Below, piece by piece: positions 1 to 8,450 of a DNA stretch of 64,000 nucleotides (positions are counted from its first letter, which is position 1; every line of letters begins with the position of its first letter). The notes below the pieces were generated by a model. That model did not search any database. It saw nothing but the letters and a program-made list of their open reading frames with translations, and was not told the origin of the DNA. This DNA comes from Abiotrophia sp. HMSC24B09 (lineage in GTDB: Bacteria; Bacillota; Bacilli; Lactobacillales; Aerococcaceae): NCBI RefSeq assembly GCF_001815865.1, contig NZ_KV822203.1:151754-215753 (forward strand), given 5' to 3'. The position numbers and the translations under genes are program-made.

Positions 1-343
1 TAATAAACTCTTGATCATTTTTTCCACTAGGATCCTCAAGTCCCCAATCATCTTTTTTAACAGTGTAAGGTAAAATAGGACAAACGACATTACATCCCAT
101 TGTAATAAGATAATCCACTTCAGGAATGTCATCTAAAAGTTTTGGCTTTTGGGTCTCTTCCATATCAATTGCATATATTTCTTTGACAAGTCTTACTGTA
201 TCCTGATTTATTTGATCCTTTAATTCTGTTCCTGCAGAATATACCTCTATAGAATCTCCTGCAAATTTCTTTGTCAGTGCTTCAGCGATTTGACTTCTGC
301 ATGAATTGTGAACACACACAAAGGCAACTTTAGTTTTCTTCAT
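1..343 (-). CDS. arsC: Arsenate reductase, LMW-phosphatase/thioredoxin type (3' end outside window)
   Basis: Cytoplasmic enzyme that reduces arsenate to arsenite for efflux. The visible 114 residues begin with MKKTKVAFVCVHNSCRSQ, where the CX5R phosphatase loop (CVHNSCR) holds the catalytic cysteine. Further cysteines in a GCNVVCP stretch near residue 85 fit the thiol relay of thioredoxin-linked ArsC. The ATG has a strong AGGAGG site that overlaps the stop codon of the relaxase remnant upstream. The C-terminus runs off the left edge. The A/T-rich codon use differs from the GC-richer genes from 760 on, which fits acquisition on a mobile element. A tyrosine phosphatase of the same fold is possible, but the second cysteine pair favours ArsC. 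Confidence 0.85.
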   Translation of the reverse strand, partial: MKKTKVAFVCVHNSCRSQIAEALTKKFAGDSIEVYSAGTELKDQINQDTVRLVKEIYAIDMEETQKPKLLDDIPEVDYLITMGCNVVCPILPYTVKKDDWGLEDPSGKNDQEFI

Positions 344-351
344 TTTTCCTC

Positions 352-624
352 CTATATCTGATAAAGTTTATCACCACAAAGATCTTCTTTTGTCCATTCA
401 ATAACGGCCAGTTTTCCTGAAGTATGATCTAGTATCTTGTTAATCCACTTAACTTCTTCAATTATCTTTATTTTATCTAACAAGACTTGTCTATCATCGA
501 CAGATTTTTTGATTAGATCATCGAGTTGTGTAATTGAATTAATTCCTTGTTCTCTAAGTTTAATTATTGAATCAGCCATTGTTTTGATATTGTGTTTTCT
601 TGCCCAAACTTCATAACCTTTGGC
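352..624 (-). pseudogene. 3' remnant of a relaxase/mobilization nuclease
   Basis: Only the C-terminal end of a larger protein is readable. The frame is open upstream of its first ATG and reads KGYEVWARKHNIKTMADSII, then an I-N-S-I-x-x-L-D-D-L stretch. This resembles the C-terminal helical region of MobA/VirD2-type relaxases from conjugative elements (recalled family pattern, not searched). The frame is cut at about 624 by the inverted-repeat element starting at 627, so the catalytic N-terminus is missing. It lies directly before arsC, suggesting an integrated conjugative or mobilizable element carrying arsenic resistance. The family call is moderately sure; truncation is clear. Confidence 0.6.
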
Positions 625-626
625 AC

Positions 627-735
627 TGACCCCCGTAAATGAGAATTAAATAAAAACACCTCCATGTGCATTTGATTATATTGTACCAAATCCAACTTGG
701 AGGTGTTTTTATTTAATTCTCACTTTTTGGGGTCA
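627..735. mobile_element. 109-bp IS3-like inverted-repeat element (MITE or IS relic)
   Basis: Imperfect inverted repeats of about 39 bp bound the element. It starts TGACCCCCGTAAATGAG and ends with the complement of TGACCCCAAAAAGTGAG; the inner parts of the arms are identical. The TG...CA termini fit IS3-family ends, and no transposase fits between the arms. It interrupts the relaxase remnant on the left and sits just past the metallo-hydrolase gene on the right. Its stem (AAAAACACCTCC paired with GGAGGTGTTTTT) could also terminate transcription in both directions. The IS family is inferred from the terminal bases only. Confidence 0.65.
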
Positions 736-759
736 GTCCTCACCACCCCTTCAACTATT

Positions 760-1422
760 TTATTCTTCAAACCGATGCTTAAACAAATTGCGAAAGACTT
801 CAAAATAAGGATTAGTCGCCAAGGACTCTCCCACGGTCACAGCCGGGCCGTGACCTGGATAGAGGACATAGTCTTCTGGCAACTGAATCAGCTCCCGATG
901 GATGGACTGCATAAGCTCAATGTAGGAGCCACCTGGCAGGTCCGTCCGCCCGATGCTTTGGGCGAAGATGGTATCGCCGGATAGTACGAAATGGTCCTCA
1001 GCAAAAATATAAGCCACATGGCCTGGGCTATGACCTGGCACGAAGACCACTTTGAAGTGGAACCCCGCCACTTCCTTATCCCCTAGATCCTCCCAGAGGA
1101 CTTCTGCTGGACGCGCCGTAAAAGGCTGACCCCAGTATGCCGATAGGTTGAGTTCTGGTTGATTGAGGAAGCCTGACTCCACTGGATGCATATAGAGTGG
1201 GATGCCATAACGGTCCCGCACCGCATCCACCGCTCCGATATGATCGTGGTGGGCATGGGTCAGTAGGATGGCCTGCGGCGCCCAACCTTTGGACTCAATC
1301 CAGTCCAGAATCTTAGGAGCGTCAGCCCCTGGATCGATTAAGAGGGCCTGGCCAGCTTCATTGACGACTGCATAAGTATTTTCCTCGAGTGACCCGACGG
1401 TCAGCTGATGAACAGTAAGCAT
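760..1422 (-). CDS. MBL-fold metallo-hydrolase (glyoxalase II-like)
   Basis: A 220-residue cytoplasmic metallo-beta-lactamase-fold hydrolase of the YqgX/GloB-like group, expected to cleave thioesters such as S-lactoylglutathione analogues; the substrate is unknown. The zinc motif THAHHDH lies at residues 55-61. Later ligands are visible in VPGHSPGHV, SGDTIF and YPGHGP. A longer frame starts at 1509, but the ATG at 1422 (MLTVHQLTVG) is chosen because an AGGAGAGG site sits just before it and it follows the alr stop by one base. It is the last gene of a likely acpS-alr-MBL unit. Confidence 0.85.
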   Translation of the reverse strand: MLTVHQLTVGSLEENTYAVVNEAGQALLIDPGADAPKILDWIESKGWAPQAILLTHAHHDHIGAVDAVRDRYGIPLYMHPVESGFLNQPELNLSAYWGQPFTARPAEVLWEDLGDKEVAGFHFKVVFVPGHSPGHVAYIFAEDHFVLSGDTIFAQSIGRTDLPGGSYIELMQSIHRELIQLPEDYVLYPGHGPAVTVGESLATNPYFEVFRNLFKHRFEE

Positions 1423-1423
1423 C

Positions 1424-2587
1424 TTAGTCCTCTCCTTCCTCATCTTGAAGGTAAATCCGTGGAATACGATCGCTGAGCCCGCAGAAGATTTCATAGGAAA
1501 TAGTCCCAACCTGACGAGCCAAGTCCGCTGCGTGGTTCTCTAAGTGATGGTCCTGTCCAATCAAGGTAACGGTGGTTCCCACTGGTACTTGATGTGGCAA
1601 GCGAATCATCAGTTGGTCCATATTAATGACGCCAAGGACTGGGCAGGCTTGGCCTTCCACCAAGACAGGAATGTCCTTGTAGTGGCGGAACCAACCGTCT
1701 GCATAGCCGATTGGAATGGTCGCAACCCACTCATCTTCCTGGGCTTCATAGGTTGCCCCGTAGGAAATCTTGCTGCCCTTTTCCACTTGCTTGACGTAGA
1801 CAATTTCTGAAATCAATTGGAGGGCTGGCTGCAAATCAATGGGCAGGCTAGAACGCTCATCCTTAGGATGCATACCATACATGGAGATGCCGAAGCGCTC
1901 AATGGAAGAAACAGGCTGACGCTTGAACCACACGCCCATGGCGGAGTTGGCATAGTGTCGCACAGTGACCGAGTCTGGCACAGCGGTCAGCAGTTCCTGC
2001 CATTTAGCCCACTGGGTCTCCACATAGGCAGGGTCACCCCCACCGGCAGTTGAGAAGTGAGTGTCGACCCCTTCCCAGTTGACCCATGGAAAGGCCTGAA
2101 TGCCCTCAGCGAAGGCTTGGACTTCTTCTACTGTCCGTAGGCCGATGCGCCCCATGCCCGTATCCAAGGCCAGATGAACCTTGAGCTTAGCATCATCCAG
2201 CAGGCTTTCTTGGTGGTTGGACACTAACTGAGCCCAAGCTTCCTGGAACCAGATTAGGTCAGAGACAATGACGGTCAGGCGATAGTAGACCAACTCAGCA
2301 ATAGCGCGTGGATCTACCAAGCCCAAGATTAAGATAGGCTGGGCTAGGAGGCCGGCTTGACGGAGTTCAATCCCCTCGTCAACGGTGGCAACGGCTAAGC
2401 CTTGCGCGCCAGCTGCCAGGGCTGCCTTGGCGACGGCAACTGCTCCGTGCCCGTAACCGTTAGCCTTAACAACGGCGTAGAGGGCCTGGTCTGGCTCCAG
2501 ATGACGCTTCATTTCCCTCACATTGTGTTGAATTGCATTGAGATTAATTATCGCCACTGTTGGGCGGTGTTCACTGGCTTGTGACAT
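1424..2587 (-). CDS. alr: Alanine racemase
   Basis: PLP enzyme that interconverts L- and D-alanine, supplying D-Ala for peptidoglycan (see murF at 4921) and for teichoic acid D-alanylation (see dlt). At 387 residues it has normal family length. The PLP lysine is K41 in AVVKANGYGHG; the second-base tyrosine is expected in KISYGATY. It lies 21 bases after acpS, a pairing common in Firmicutes, and is followed after one base by the MBL hydrolase, so co-transcription is likely. Confidence 0.97.
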   Translation of the reverse strand: MSQASEHRPTVAIINLNAIQHNVREMKRHLEPDQALYAVVKANGYGHGAVAVAKAALAAGAQGLAVATVDEGIELRQAGLLAQPILILGLVDPRAIAELVYYRLTVIVSDLIWFQEAWAQLVSNHQESLLDDAKLKVHLALDTGMGRIGLRTVEEVQAFAEGIQAFPWVNWEGVDTHFSTAGGGDPAYVETQWAKWQELLTAVPDSVTVRHYANSAMGVWFKRQPVSSIERFGISMYGMHPKDERSSLPIDLQPALQLISEIVYVKQVEKGSKISYGATYEAQEDEWVATIPIGYADGWFRHYKDIPVLVEGQACPVLGVINMDQLMIRLPHQVPVGTTVTLIGQDHHLENHAADLARQVGTISYEIFCGLSDRIPRIYLQDEEGED

Positions 2588-2608
2588 AAGACTTTCCTAC
2601 CTTTTACT

Positions 2609-3013
2609 CTAATCTTCTCTAGTCAAATACTGATCCAAAGCCGCCTGCAAGCTGGCTTCGTCTTGCTCAATCAGGACGGTGGCCGTGGCATAGTGGTCCG
2701 AATGGCTGATACTAAGCTGGACGCCTGCCGTCAGGGGGGCCACCGCAAAATAAGGCGCACCCGATGGCTTGTTGGCAATGCTCATATCGGTGAAGCGAAT
2801 CCGACCAATGCCTGTCCCCAAGGCCTTGACATAGGCTTCCTTGGCGGCAAAGCGGCCGGCCAAGAATTCGAGGGCCCGATGCTCCTTCATGGCCTCATAG
2901 CGAGCCAATTCCTCTGCCGTCAAGACCTTAGACGCAAAGCGTGGCGACCGCGCCACTGCTTCTTGAATTCGGTCGATTTCAATAATGTCAGTTCCAATAC
3001 GCACGATCGCCAC
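2609..3013 (-). CDS. acpS: Holo-[acyl-carrier-protein] synthase
   Basis: Transfers the 4'-phosphopantetheine arm of CoA to acyl carrier protein for fatty acid synthesis; it may also serve DltC. The family N-terminus RIGTDIIEIDRI carries the metal-binding aspartate, and FAAKEAYVKALG carries the metal-binding glutamate (near residue 59). The first start is GTG at 3013, only a few bases from AAGGAG. A second GTG at 3004 (giving MRIGTDII) has better spacing, so the true start is uncertain by three codons. At 134 residues it is slightly longer than usual. Confidence 0.95.
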   Translation of the reverse strand: MAIVRIGTDIIEIDRIQEAVARSPRFASKVLTAEELARYEAMKEHRALEFLAGRFAAKEAYVKALGTGIGRIRFTDMSIANKPSGAPYFAVAPLTAGVQLSISHSDHYATATVLIEQDEASLQAALDQYLTRED

Positions 3014-3036
3014 GCTCCTTTGGGCTTATTCTCTGG

Positions 3037-4593
3037 TTAGTTGGTTCGTTTTTTAATGGTATATTGTTTCTTGCTGCCGTCCGCCTTAGGCTTGCCTACA
3101 GGCTTAGCAGCTGAACGTGGCCGCTTGTCTTTGCGGTCAAAACGTTCCTTATGACCATGGTCTTGACGGTCGCCACGGTCCTTGTGGAAGTCCCGCTTCT
3201 TACCGTGATGACCACGACGGCCGTTGCCGCCGCCCTTACCAGTCTTGTAACCACCGGATTTGCGGTGGGCATTTGGCAATGGTTTTTGTGGTGAAATTTG
3301 AACTTCTACTTGGCTGTTGCTAGACAGGATTTGCCCTAACATAGCCGCTACCAAGTCGTTAGGCTGATAGTGGTTGAGCAGGAGTTTAGCCGTGTTACGG
3401 TGCTCATCAGCATCGCCGGCTTCCAAGGTCTCGTTAAGTTGATCAATCAGTGATTGAACCTGACCTGCTTGCGCCTCCTTCAAGGTTGGCGGCTTCATTG
3501 GTTGCATACGTTTGCGGGTCAAATCTTCGATAACGCGCAGGTAAGACATTTCTGCTGGCGTCACGAAGGTGATGGACATGCCTTCGTTGCCGGCACGGCC
3601 TGTACGGCCAATACGGTGAACGTAAGATTCTGGGTCTTGACTGATATCATAGTTGTAGACGTGGGTCACGCCGGAAATATCCAAGCCCCGCGCCGCCACG
3701 TCAGTCGCTACCAAGAGCTCTACCTGACCTTGACGGAAGGCGTTGATGACGCTAGTCCGCTTCTGTTGCGGAATGTCACCGTGGATGAGTTCAGCATTGT
3801 AGCCGCGTAGGCTGAGGCCCCGTGCCACTTCGTCAACCCGCTTCTTAGTACGGCAGAAGACGATGGCTTGTGTTGGCATCTGAACATCCAACAAGCGAGT
3901 GAAGATATCAAACTTCTCGTCATCCCGGCATTTGATGAAGAACTGTTCAATCAAGTCAGCGGTCATTTGCTTGGCTTCAATCTTGACGTGAGCAGGTTCC
4001 TTAAGGAATTGGTCTGCTAGGCTGCGGATTTCAGGTGGCATGGTCGCTGAGAATAAGAGGGTCTGACGTGAAGCTGGCGTGGTTGCCGCGATTTCCTTGA
4101 CGTCTTCAATAAAGCCCATGTTGAGCATTTCGTCGGCTTCGTCTAAGACTAAGGTCTTGAGATGTTTGAGGCTGAGTGCCTTACGACGCATCAAGTCTAG
4201 AATACGACCTGGTGTCCCGACCACGATTTGTGGTTGATTACGCTTGATCCATTCGATTTGCTTACCGATGGAAGAACCCCCGTAGACCACATAAATACGG
4301 GCACGTTGGTACTTACCTAAGCGGTAGAGTTCTTCTTGTACTTGGATGGCTAATTCCCGGGTTGGGGCTACCACCAAGCCTTGGATGGCGGATTGGTTCT
4401 TGTCCAATTTATTGAGCATTGGCAAGCCAAAAGCTGCCGTCTTCCCGGTCCCTGTTTGGGCTTGACCAATCAAGTCTTGGCCTTCTAAGGCCACAGGCAC
4501 TGCTTGTTGTTGGATCGGGGTTGGCTCTTCAAAGCCCATATCGGCTAGTGAGTCAAGCAAGGGTTGAATCAGGTTAAGTTCTGTAAATTTCAA
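3037..4593 (-). CDS. cshA: DEAD-box RNA helicase CshA-like
   Basis: ATP-dependent RNA helicase; CshA-type enzymes work in mRNA decay, ribosome assembly and cold adaptation. It has 518 residues with a Q motif (PTPIQQQAV), Walker A AQTGTGKT, VLDEADEML, SAT, and the motif VI region HRIGRTGRAG, followed by a basic Lys/Arg/Gly/His-rich tail from about residue 440. The start codon is TTG at 4591-4593, with only a weak ribosome site. A leader of about 160 nt with a large hairpin precedes it, so translation or mRNA stability may be regulated. It lies 23 bases upstream of acpS. Confidence 0.93.
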   Translation of the reverse strand: MKFTELNLIQPLLDSLADMGFEEPTPIQQQAVPVALEGQDLIGQAQTGTGKTAAFGLPMLNKLDKNQSAIQGLVVAPTRELAIQVQEELYRLGKYQRARIYVVYGGSSIGKQIEWIKRNQPQIVVGTPGRILDLMRRKALSLKHLKTLVLDEADEMLNMGFIEDVKEIAATTPASRQTLLFSATMPPEIRSLADQFLKEPAHVKIEAKQMTADLIEQFFIKCRDDEKFDIFTRLLDVQMPTQAIVFCRTKKRVDEVARGLSLRGYNAELIHGDIPQQKRTSVINAFRQGQVELLVATDVAARGLDISGVTHVYNYDISQDPESYVHRIGRTGRAGNEGMSITFVTPAEMSYLRVIEDLTRKRMQPMKPPTLKEAQAGQVQSLIDQLNETLEAGDADEHRNTAKLLLNHYQPNDLVAAMLGQILSSNSQVEVQISPQKPLPNAHRKSGGYKTGKGGGNGRRGHHGKKRDFHKDRGDRQDHGHKERFDRKDKRPRSAAKPVGKPKADGSKKQYTIKKRTN

Positions 4594-4665
4594 AGGTATA
4601 TCGTCTCTTTTCTATCTAAATTTTGGGGTTGATTCCAGTGGCATCTTGTCATCAAGACATCAAAA

Positions 4666-4710
4666 TTGACCGCTAGGCGATGCCGAATCCGTCGGCCATC
4701 AAGCGGTCAA
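4666..4710 (-). promoter_or_regulatory. Leader hairpin upstream of cshA
   Basis: Outer arms TTGACCGCT and AGCGGTCAA pair perfectly over 9 bp. An inner GATG-CCGA / TCGGCCATC stem with one bulge extends it. On the transcript the hairpin is followed by TTTTGATG. It could be an attenuator, a stabilising structure or a protein site within the roughly 160-nt untranslated leader. Confidence 0.55.
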
Positions 4711-4762
4711 GTTACACATGTTGCTTTGTTAACGCGTTGTATGGTTGTAACCTCTAACTCTT

Positions 4763-4791
4763 AGTGTACCATGACTAGGAGGGAAACACAA
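4763..4791 (-). promoter_or_regulatory. Promoter of cshA
   Basis: On the minus strand, TTGTGT is followed by 17 bases and then TACACT, with an extended -10 (TGGTACACT). It implies a leader of about 160 nt before cshA. Confidence 0.6.
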
Positions 4792-4873
4792 CTGAGAGGA
4801 CTAGGCAAATGAGCTAGTTTTATATGTCTTTTTGCCCTGCTAGCGCTTATTTTCTTTCCAGTCGCTAGCCTCA

Positions 4874-4909
4874 AGAAAAAAAGCGACAAGCTATCTCCTG
4901 CTTGTCGCT
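4874..4909 (-). terminator. Intrinsic terminator after murF
   Basis: Stem AGCGACAAG / CTTGTCGCT with a 10-base loop, followed on the minus strand by a run of T. The rest of the 327-base gap between cshA and murF holds the cshA promoter and leader; nothing else is recognised. Confidence 0.85.
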
Positions 4910-4920
4910 CTTCTTTTCTT

Positions 4921-6324
4921 CTAGTGTGTCTCCTTACCAGTTAGGGCAGTGACTACCTGCAAGAGGTCTGTCCCGAAGCTAGACTTGACTAGGACTAGGT
5001 CCTTATCTGTTAAATCAGCCTGCAATTGCGCAATTAAGCGGCTGTGGTCAGCTGGCTCGTAGAAGAGGTGGCTGGCTTCATAGCAGTCTTGCAAGGCCTC
5101 ATAGAGGCTAGCAATTTCTGGACCGAAGAGGTAAACCCGCTCGAAGCTCTCTGGCGCTAGGCCTTGGGCTAGGGAACGGTGCAGTTGGGCACTGGCTTCA
5201 CCTAGTTCGCGGACATCTCCTAAGACAGCAATTCGGCGTTGGCCAGGCGCCAAGTTAAGGGCAGCCAAGCTCTTAAGCACGGCTAAGACAGAGGTTGGGC
5301 TAGCATTGTAGGCATCATTAAGTAGGCGCGCCCCTTGATGGGTGGTCAACCATTCTAGACGGTTAGCCGTCAACTGGAAGTTAGCTAATTGGAAGATTGC
5401 CTGTTCTAGTGGCACATCCAATAACTCCGCCACGCTAAGGGCAATCAGGGCATTGCTGACATTGTAGGCCCCTAGGACTGGAATGGTGCAAGTGACGTTT
5501 GGTTCCAGATTAGTCTTGAAGTAGGTCCGGTCCACTTCCTCCACCATGTCATAGGCGAAGGCATCCGCATGGTCTGTGAAGCCAAAGGAACGTAGGTAAA
5601 TTGGCTGATCAATTTCAGGCATTTCGGATTCAATAAGTGGCTCATTGGCTGGATAGAGCAAGACGCCATTTGGCTTGAGGCCGTATAAAATCTCCAACTT
5701 AGCCTGGGCAATTCCAGCACGGGAACCCAAGAATTCCAGGTGGCTCTCACCAATCAGAGTGATGGCCGCAATATCAGGCTGGGCAATCTCACTCAGTTGC
5801 TTAATTTCCCCGAAATCGGACATACCCATCTCGATGACCGCCACTTGGGTGTCTTCCGGCATCTGAAGCAAGGTATAAGGGAGGCCAATCTCATTGTTGT
5901 AGTTACCCTGGGTCTTGTGAACCCGGTACTTGGCTTGGAGAACCATGGCGGTCATGTCCTTGGTCGTGGTCTTGCCGTTTGAACCCGTTACCCCTACCAC
6001 AATAGGATTAAGGTCCCGACGGTAGAAGTTAGCCAAGTCTTGGAAGGCCTGGAGGGTATCATCTACGAAGACCACTGCTAGGTCATCACTCGGCGCCTGA
6101 GCTGAATCTGCGGACCAGAGGGTGGCCACCGCCCCATTATCAAGGGCTTGTTGAATATAGGAATGGCCGTCTGTCGCTCCCCCTACTAGCGGAACGAATA
6201 GAGAGCCAGGCGTCACCTTGCGGGCATCAAATTCGACGCTGGTGATTGAAATCTGACGATCTTTGGCCGTATAGTCGATGGCCTTGGTATATTTTACAAC
6301 ATCCATGAGACGGATTGCTTTCAT
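4921..6324 (-). CDS. murF: UDP-MurNAc-tripeptide:D-Ala-D-Ala ligase
   Basis: Adds the D-Ala-D-Ala dipeptide to UDP-MurNAc-tripeptide in the cytoplasmic phase of peptidoglycan synthesis. At 467 residues it matches the family. The ATP loop is GVTGSNGKTTTKD (K near 118), the Mur ligase central region contains NNEIGLPYTLL and VIEMGMSDFGEI, and the C-terminal domain has LNDAYNASPTS. The start (MKAIRLMDVV) has a GGAAGTG site; an in-frame ATG six codons later is a weaker alternative. It is transcribed alone, with its own terminator. Confidence 0.96.
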   Translation of the reverse strand: MKAIRLMDVVKYTKAIDYTAKDRQISITSVEFDARKVTPGSLFVPLVGGATDGHSYIQQALDNGAVATLWSADSAQAPSDDLAVVFVDDTLQAFQDLANFYRRDLNPIVVGVTGSNGKTTTKDMTAMVLQAKYRVHKTQGNYNNEIGLPYTLLQMPEDTQVAVIEMGMSDFGEIKQLSEIAQPDIAAITLIGESHLEFLGSRAGIAQAKLEILYGLKPNGVLLYPANEPLIESEMPEIDQPIYLRSFGFTDHADAFAYDMVEEVDRTYFKTNLEPNVTCTIPVLGAYNVSNALIALSVAELLDVPLEQAIFQLANFQLTANRLEWLTTHQGARLLNDAYNASPTSVLAVLKSLAALNLAPGQRRIAVLGDVRELGEASAQLHRSLAQGLAPESFERVYLFGPEIASLYEALQDCYEASHLFYEPADHSRLIAQLQADLTDKDLVLVKSSFGTDLLQVVTALTGKETH

Positions 6325-6457
6325 ACTGTCACTTCCATTCTTGTCTTATCACCTACTAGTTTACACCATTTCTCCACAAATTGCACTGAAAGGAAGACAA
6401 GCCCATCCTATTATGGTATTATTATCCTAATATATTTATTACAAAGGAAGTGATTCT

Positions 6458-7357
6458 ATGAAAGCACTCAAAAAAGTCCTACTAGCTGGCTTAGCACTAT
6501 CCTGTCTAGCCGGTCCTATGGTCCAAGCGGCGCCTCGAATCATCAATATCCGTGATAAAGACTTCACCAATATCGAAGAACCCCTCGATGCCATTCCTGC
6601 CACCACCCTTACCCTCCATCCGGCGCCAAGAACTGAAGACCAGGTACGTGAAGATGTTACCTTCGCCCTCCAAGCCTTTTACTATAATTCTGGTGCCCCT
6701 AAACGGGCTGATTTAGTGCAAATGGATGATGAAGTCTTATATGATAAGTTGACTGAACTTAGTATTGCTGCCCTGAAGGAGGCATACGGCGATATTATCC
6801 ATGCCGACTTTAGCGTCGACTTCCTAGGCAAACCAGTCACCCTCGGCAAGGAGCTTCGTGACAGCATTAAGGTGATGATGGACTCCCATCAGGTCGCCAA
6901 TAAATTTGCCATCAAAGACCTGAAAATAGACGGCGACACAGTCAATGTGTCCGTTGAGGTTCGCTATATCGATCAATACCAGTATGAAGCCATGCTACAA
7001 TATGCGCCAAACTTCCAAACGGAGATCATGCCCTACATTGAAAAAATGCGAGCTAAATACACAAAGGACCTTCCTGAGAGTCCAGCAGCCAGCCTCCTCA
7101 TTAACCGAGCGCTCAAGAATTACGCGATCAATGAGGTAAATGTCGATGGCAATCACCGGGTCCCCCTAGAATATCCAACCCGCGTCCACGAGATTAAACT
7201 AACCTTCGTTTACGATGCTCAAGGTCGCCTAACCCTTCCCGATGAGACCCTGCTAGCCATCACCCAAATCAAAAACCGCGAATGGAAGAAACCATCCGAC
7301 TCCCAATCCTCTGACCAAGTCAGTGATTCATCAGATAGCTCTAGCGAAAGTCGATAG
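6458..7357 (+). CDS. Exported protein of unknown function, paralog A
   Basis: Not recognised. The 299-residue protein begins with a signal peptide (MKALKKVLLAGLALSCLAG, cleavage likely after VQA). It has no proper lipobox: the cysteine is preceded by ALS. The mature part is soluble-looking, with a conserved block LTLHPAPR, then VREDVTFALQAFYYNSGA, KRADL and QMDD, shared with the next gene. A second shared block near the C-terminus reads TLLAITQIK. The tail is Ser/Asp-rich. It is preceded by a GGAAGTGATTC site nearly identical to that of its paralog, indicating duplication of the whole unit. A wall- or envelope-associated role is only a guess. Confidence 0.75.
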   Translation: MKALKKVLLAGLALSCLAGPMVQAAPRIINIRDKDFTNIEEPLDAIPATTLTLHPAPRTEDQVREDVTFALQAFYYNSGAPKRADLVQMDDEVLYDKLTELSIAALKEAYGDIIHADFSVDFLGKPVTLGKELRDSIKVMMDSHQVANKFAIKDLKIDGDTVNVSVEVRYIDQYQYEAMLQYAPNFQTEIMPYIEKMRAKYTKDLPESPAASLLINRALKNYAINEVNVDGNHRVPLEYPTRVHEIKLTFVYDAQGRLTLPDETLLAITQIKNREWKKPSDSQSSDQVSDSSDSSSESR

Positions 7358-7473
7358 AAAACCGATTTATAGAAAAGAGCCTTTATCCTATGCCTCGTTG
7401 CAAAAAAACGACATAGATGCCTTAGCTTGATATCTTGTAATTAAGGCAACTATTTATAGAAGGAAGTGATTCG

Positions 7474-8400
7474 ATGAAACGCTTTAAATTAATCCTCTTA
7501 GCCCTAGTCTTATTTAGCACGCATTTCTTGATAACTCTATCTGTTTCGGCTACAGATAAGCCAGATCGTTATAATGGAGACTTTTACTATCGCTCAGAGC
7601 CAGATAACGCCATTGAGTCAAAGTCTCTCACGCTTCATCCTGCGCCGCGCTCCCAAGAACATGTTCGCGATGATCTTAATTTTGTCCTTCAGGCCTTCTA
7701 CTATGAAAATGGTGCAAACAAGCGTATGGACCTCTTTCAGATGGATGATTACAAACTGCAACAAAAGATTGCAAACTTAACCCTTCAAGCCTACCGTGAT
7801 GCCATCTCATGGGATTTTCCGGAGGACTATCAAGTGACATTCCTCGCCGAGACCTATAGCGCCAATAAAATTGTCGAGGATTTGTTGAAACTCACCATGA
7901 AATCCTTGCAGTTCGCTAACGCCTATGAGATTGTCTCCCTAGACATACAGGGTGATACCGTGACTGCTCAAGTGCTGGTACGTAGCATAGACGAGGACCA
8001 TTACAATCGCAAATTGCAATCCTTGGACAACTTCGAATCAGAGATTAGACCCTTTATAAATGACCTAAGTCTCAGCCTAAGTACCAAAACTAAAAAGAAT
8101 CGCTTTGATCGCTGGCTGCTAGGCAGCCTTATGAAAACTTACGCCATCAAGCATAGTAAGCAACAGGTTCGTGTCGCCTACTTAGATGGCTATGAACCAA
8201 GACGGCCTCTGACCTTAGTCTTCCACTACGATGCGTCTGGTCGCATCACTTTGACCGATGATACCTTACTGGCAATCACGCAAGTCAAGACCAGTGACTG
8301 GCGGCGTCTTATGAAGAAAGAAGGCTATCAGGATGCGCCAATCTCAGATCAGTCCGATGCTAGTGAACCTGCCGCAAATGAAAGCCATAAAGAAATATAA
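7474..8400 (+). CDS. Exported protein of unknown function, paralog B
   Basis: A 308-residue paralog of the preceding gene. It has a signal peptide of about 28 residues ending LSVSA, then LTLHPAPRSQEHVRDD, LQAFYYENGANKR, FQMDD, and later LTDDTLLAITQVK in the same order and spacing as paralog A. There is no lipobox and no further membrane segment. The GAAGTGATTCG ribosome site mirrors that of paralog A. The 116-base gap between them holds no clear terminator, so they may be co-transcribed. The family is unknown to me. Confidence 0.75.
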   Translation: MKRFKLILLALVLFSTHFLITLSVSATDKPDRYNGDFYYRSEPDNAIESKSLTLHPAPRSQEHVRDDLNFVLQAFYYENGANKRMDLFQMDDYKLQQKIANLTLQAYRDAISWDFPEDYQVTFLAETYSANKIVEDLLKLTMKSLQFANAYEIVSLDIQGDTVTAQVLVRSIDEDHYNRKLQSLDNFESEIRPFINDLSLSLSTKTKKNRFDRWLLGSLMKTYAIKHSKQQVRVAYLDGYEPRRPLTLVFHYDASGRITLTDDTLLAITQVKTSDWRRLMKKEGYQDAPISDQSDASEPAANESHKEI

Positions 8401-8402
8401 TC

Positions 8403-8442
8403 AAAAAAACGAGGCTGAATCGCAGACCCAGTCTCGTTTTTT
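8403..8442. terminator. Bidirectional terminator between paralog B and the GyrI-like gene
   Basis: Stem ACGAG-CTG / CAG-CTCGT (one mismatch), flanked by A-run and T-run, between convergent genes. Confidence 0.85.
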
Positions 8443-8450
8443 GATGTCTT

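Noticed and set aside
697..984. Plus-strand ORF of 95 codons starting inside the inverted-repeat element
   Set aside because: It lies antisense to the metallo-hydrolase gene and has no family resemblance; a shadow ORF.
7421..7446. GCCTTA...TAAGGC inverted repeat between the two exported paralogs
   Set aside because: Six-base arms with a 14-base loop and no T-tract; could occur by chance.
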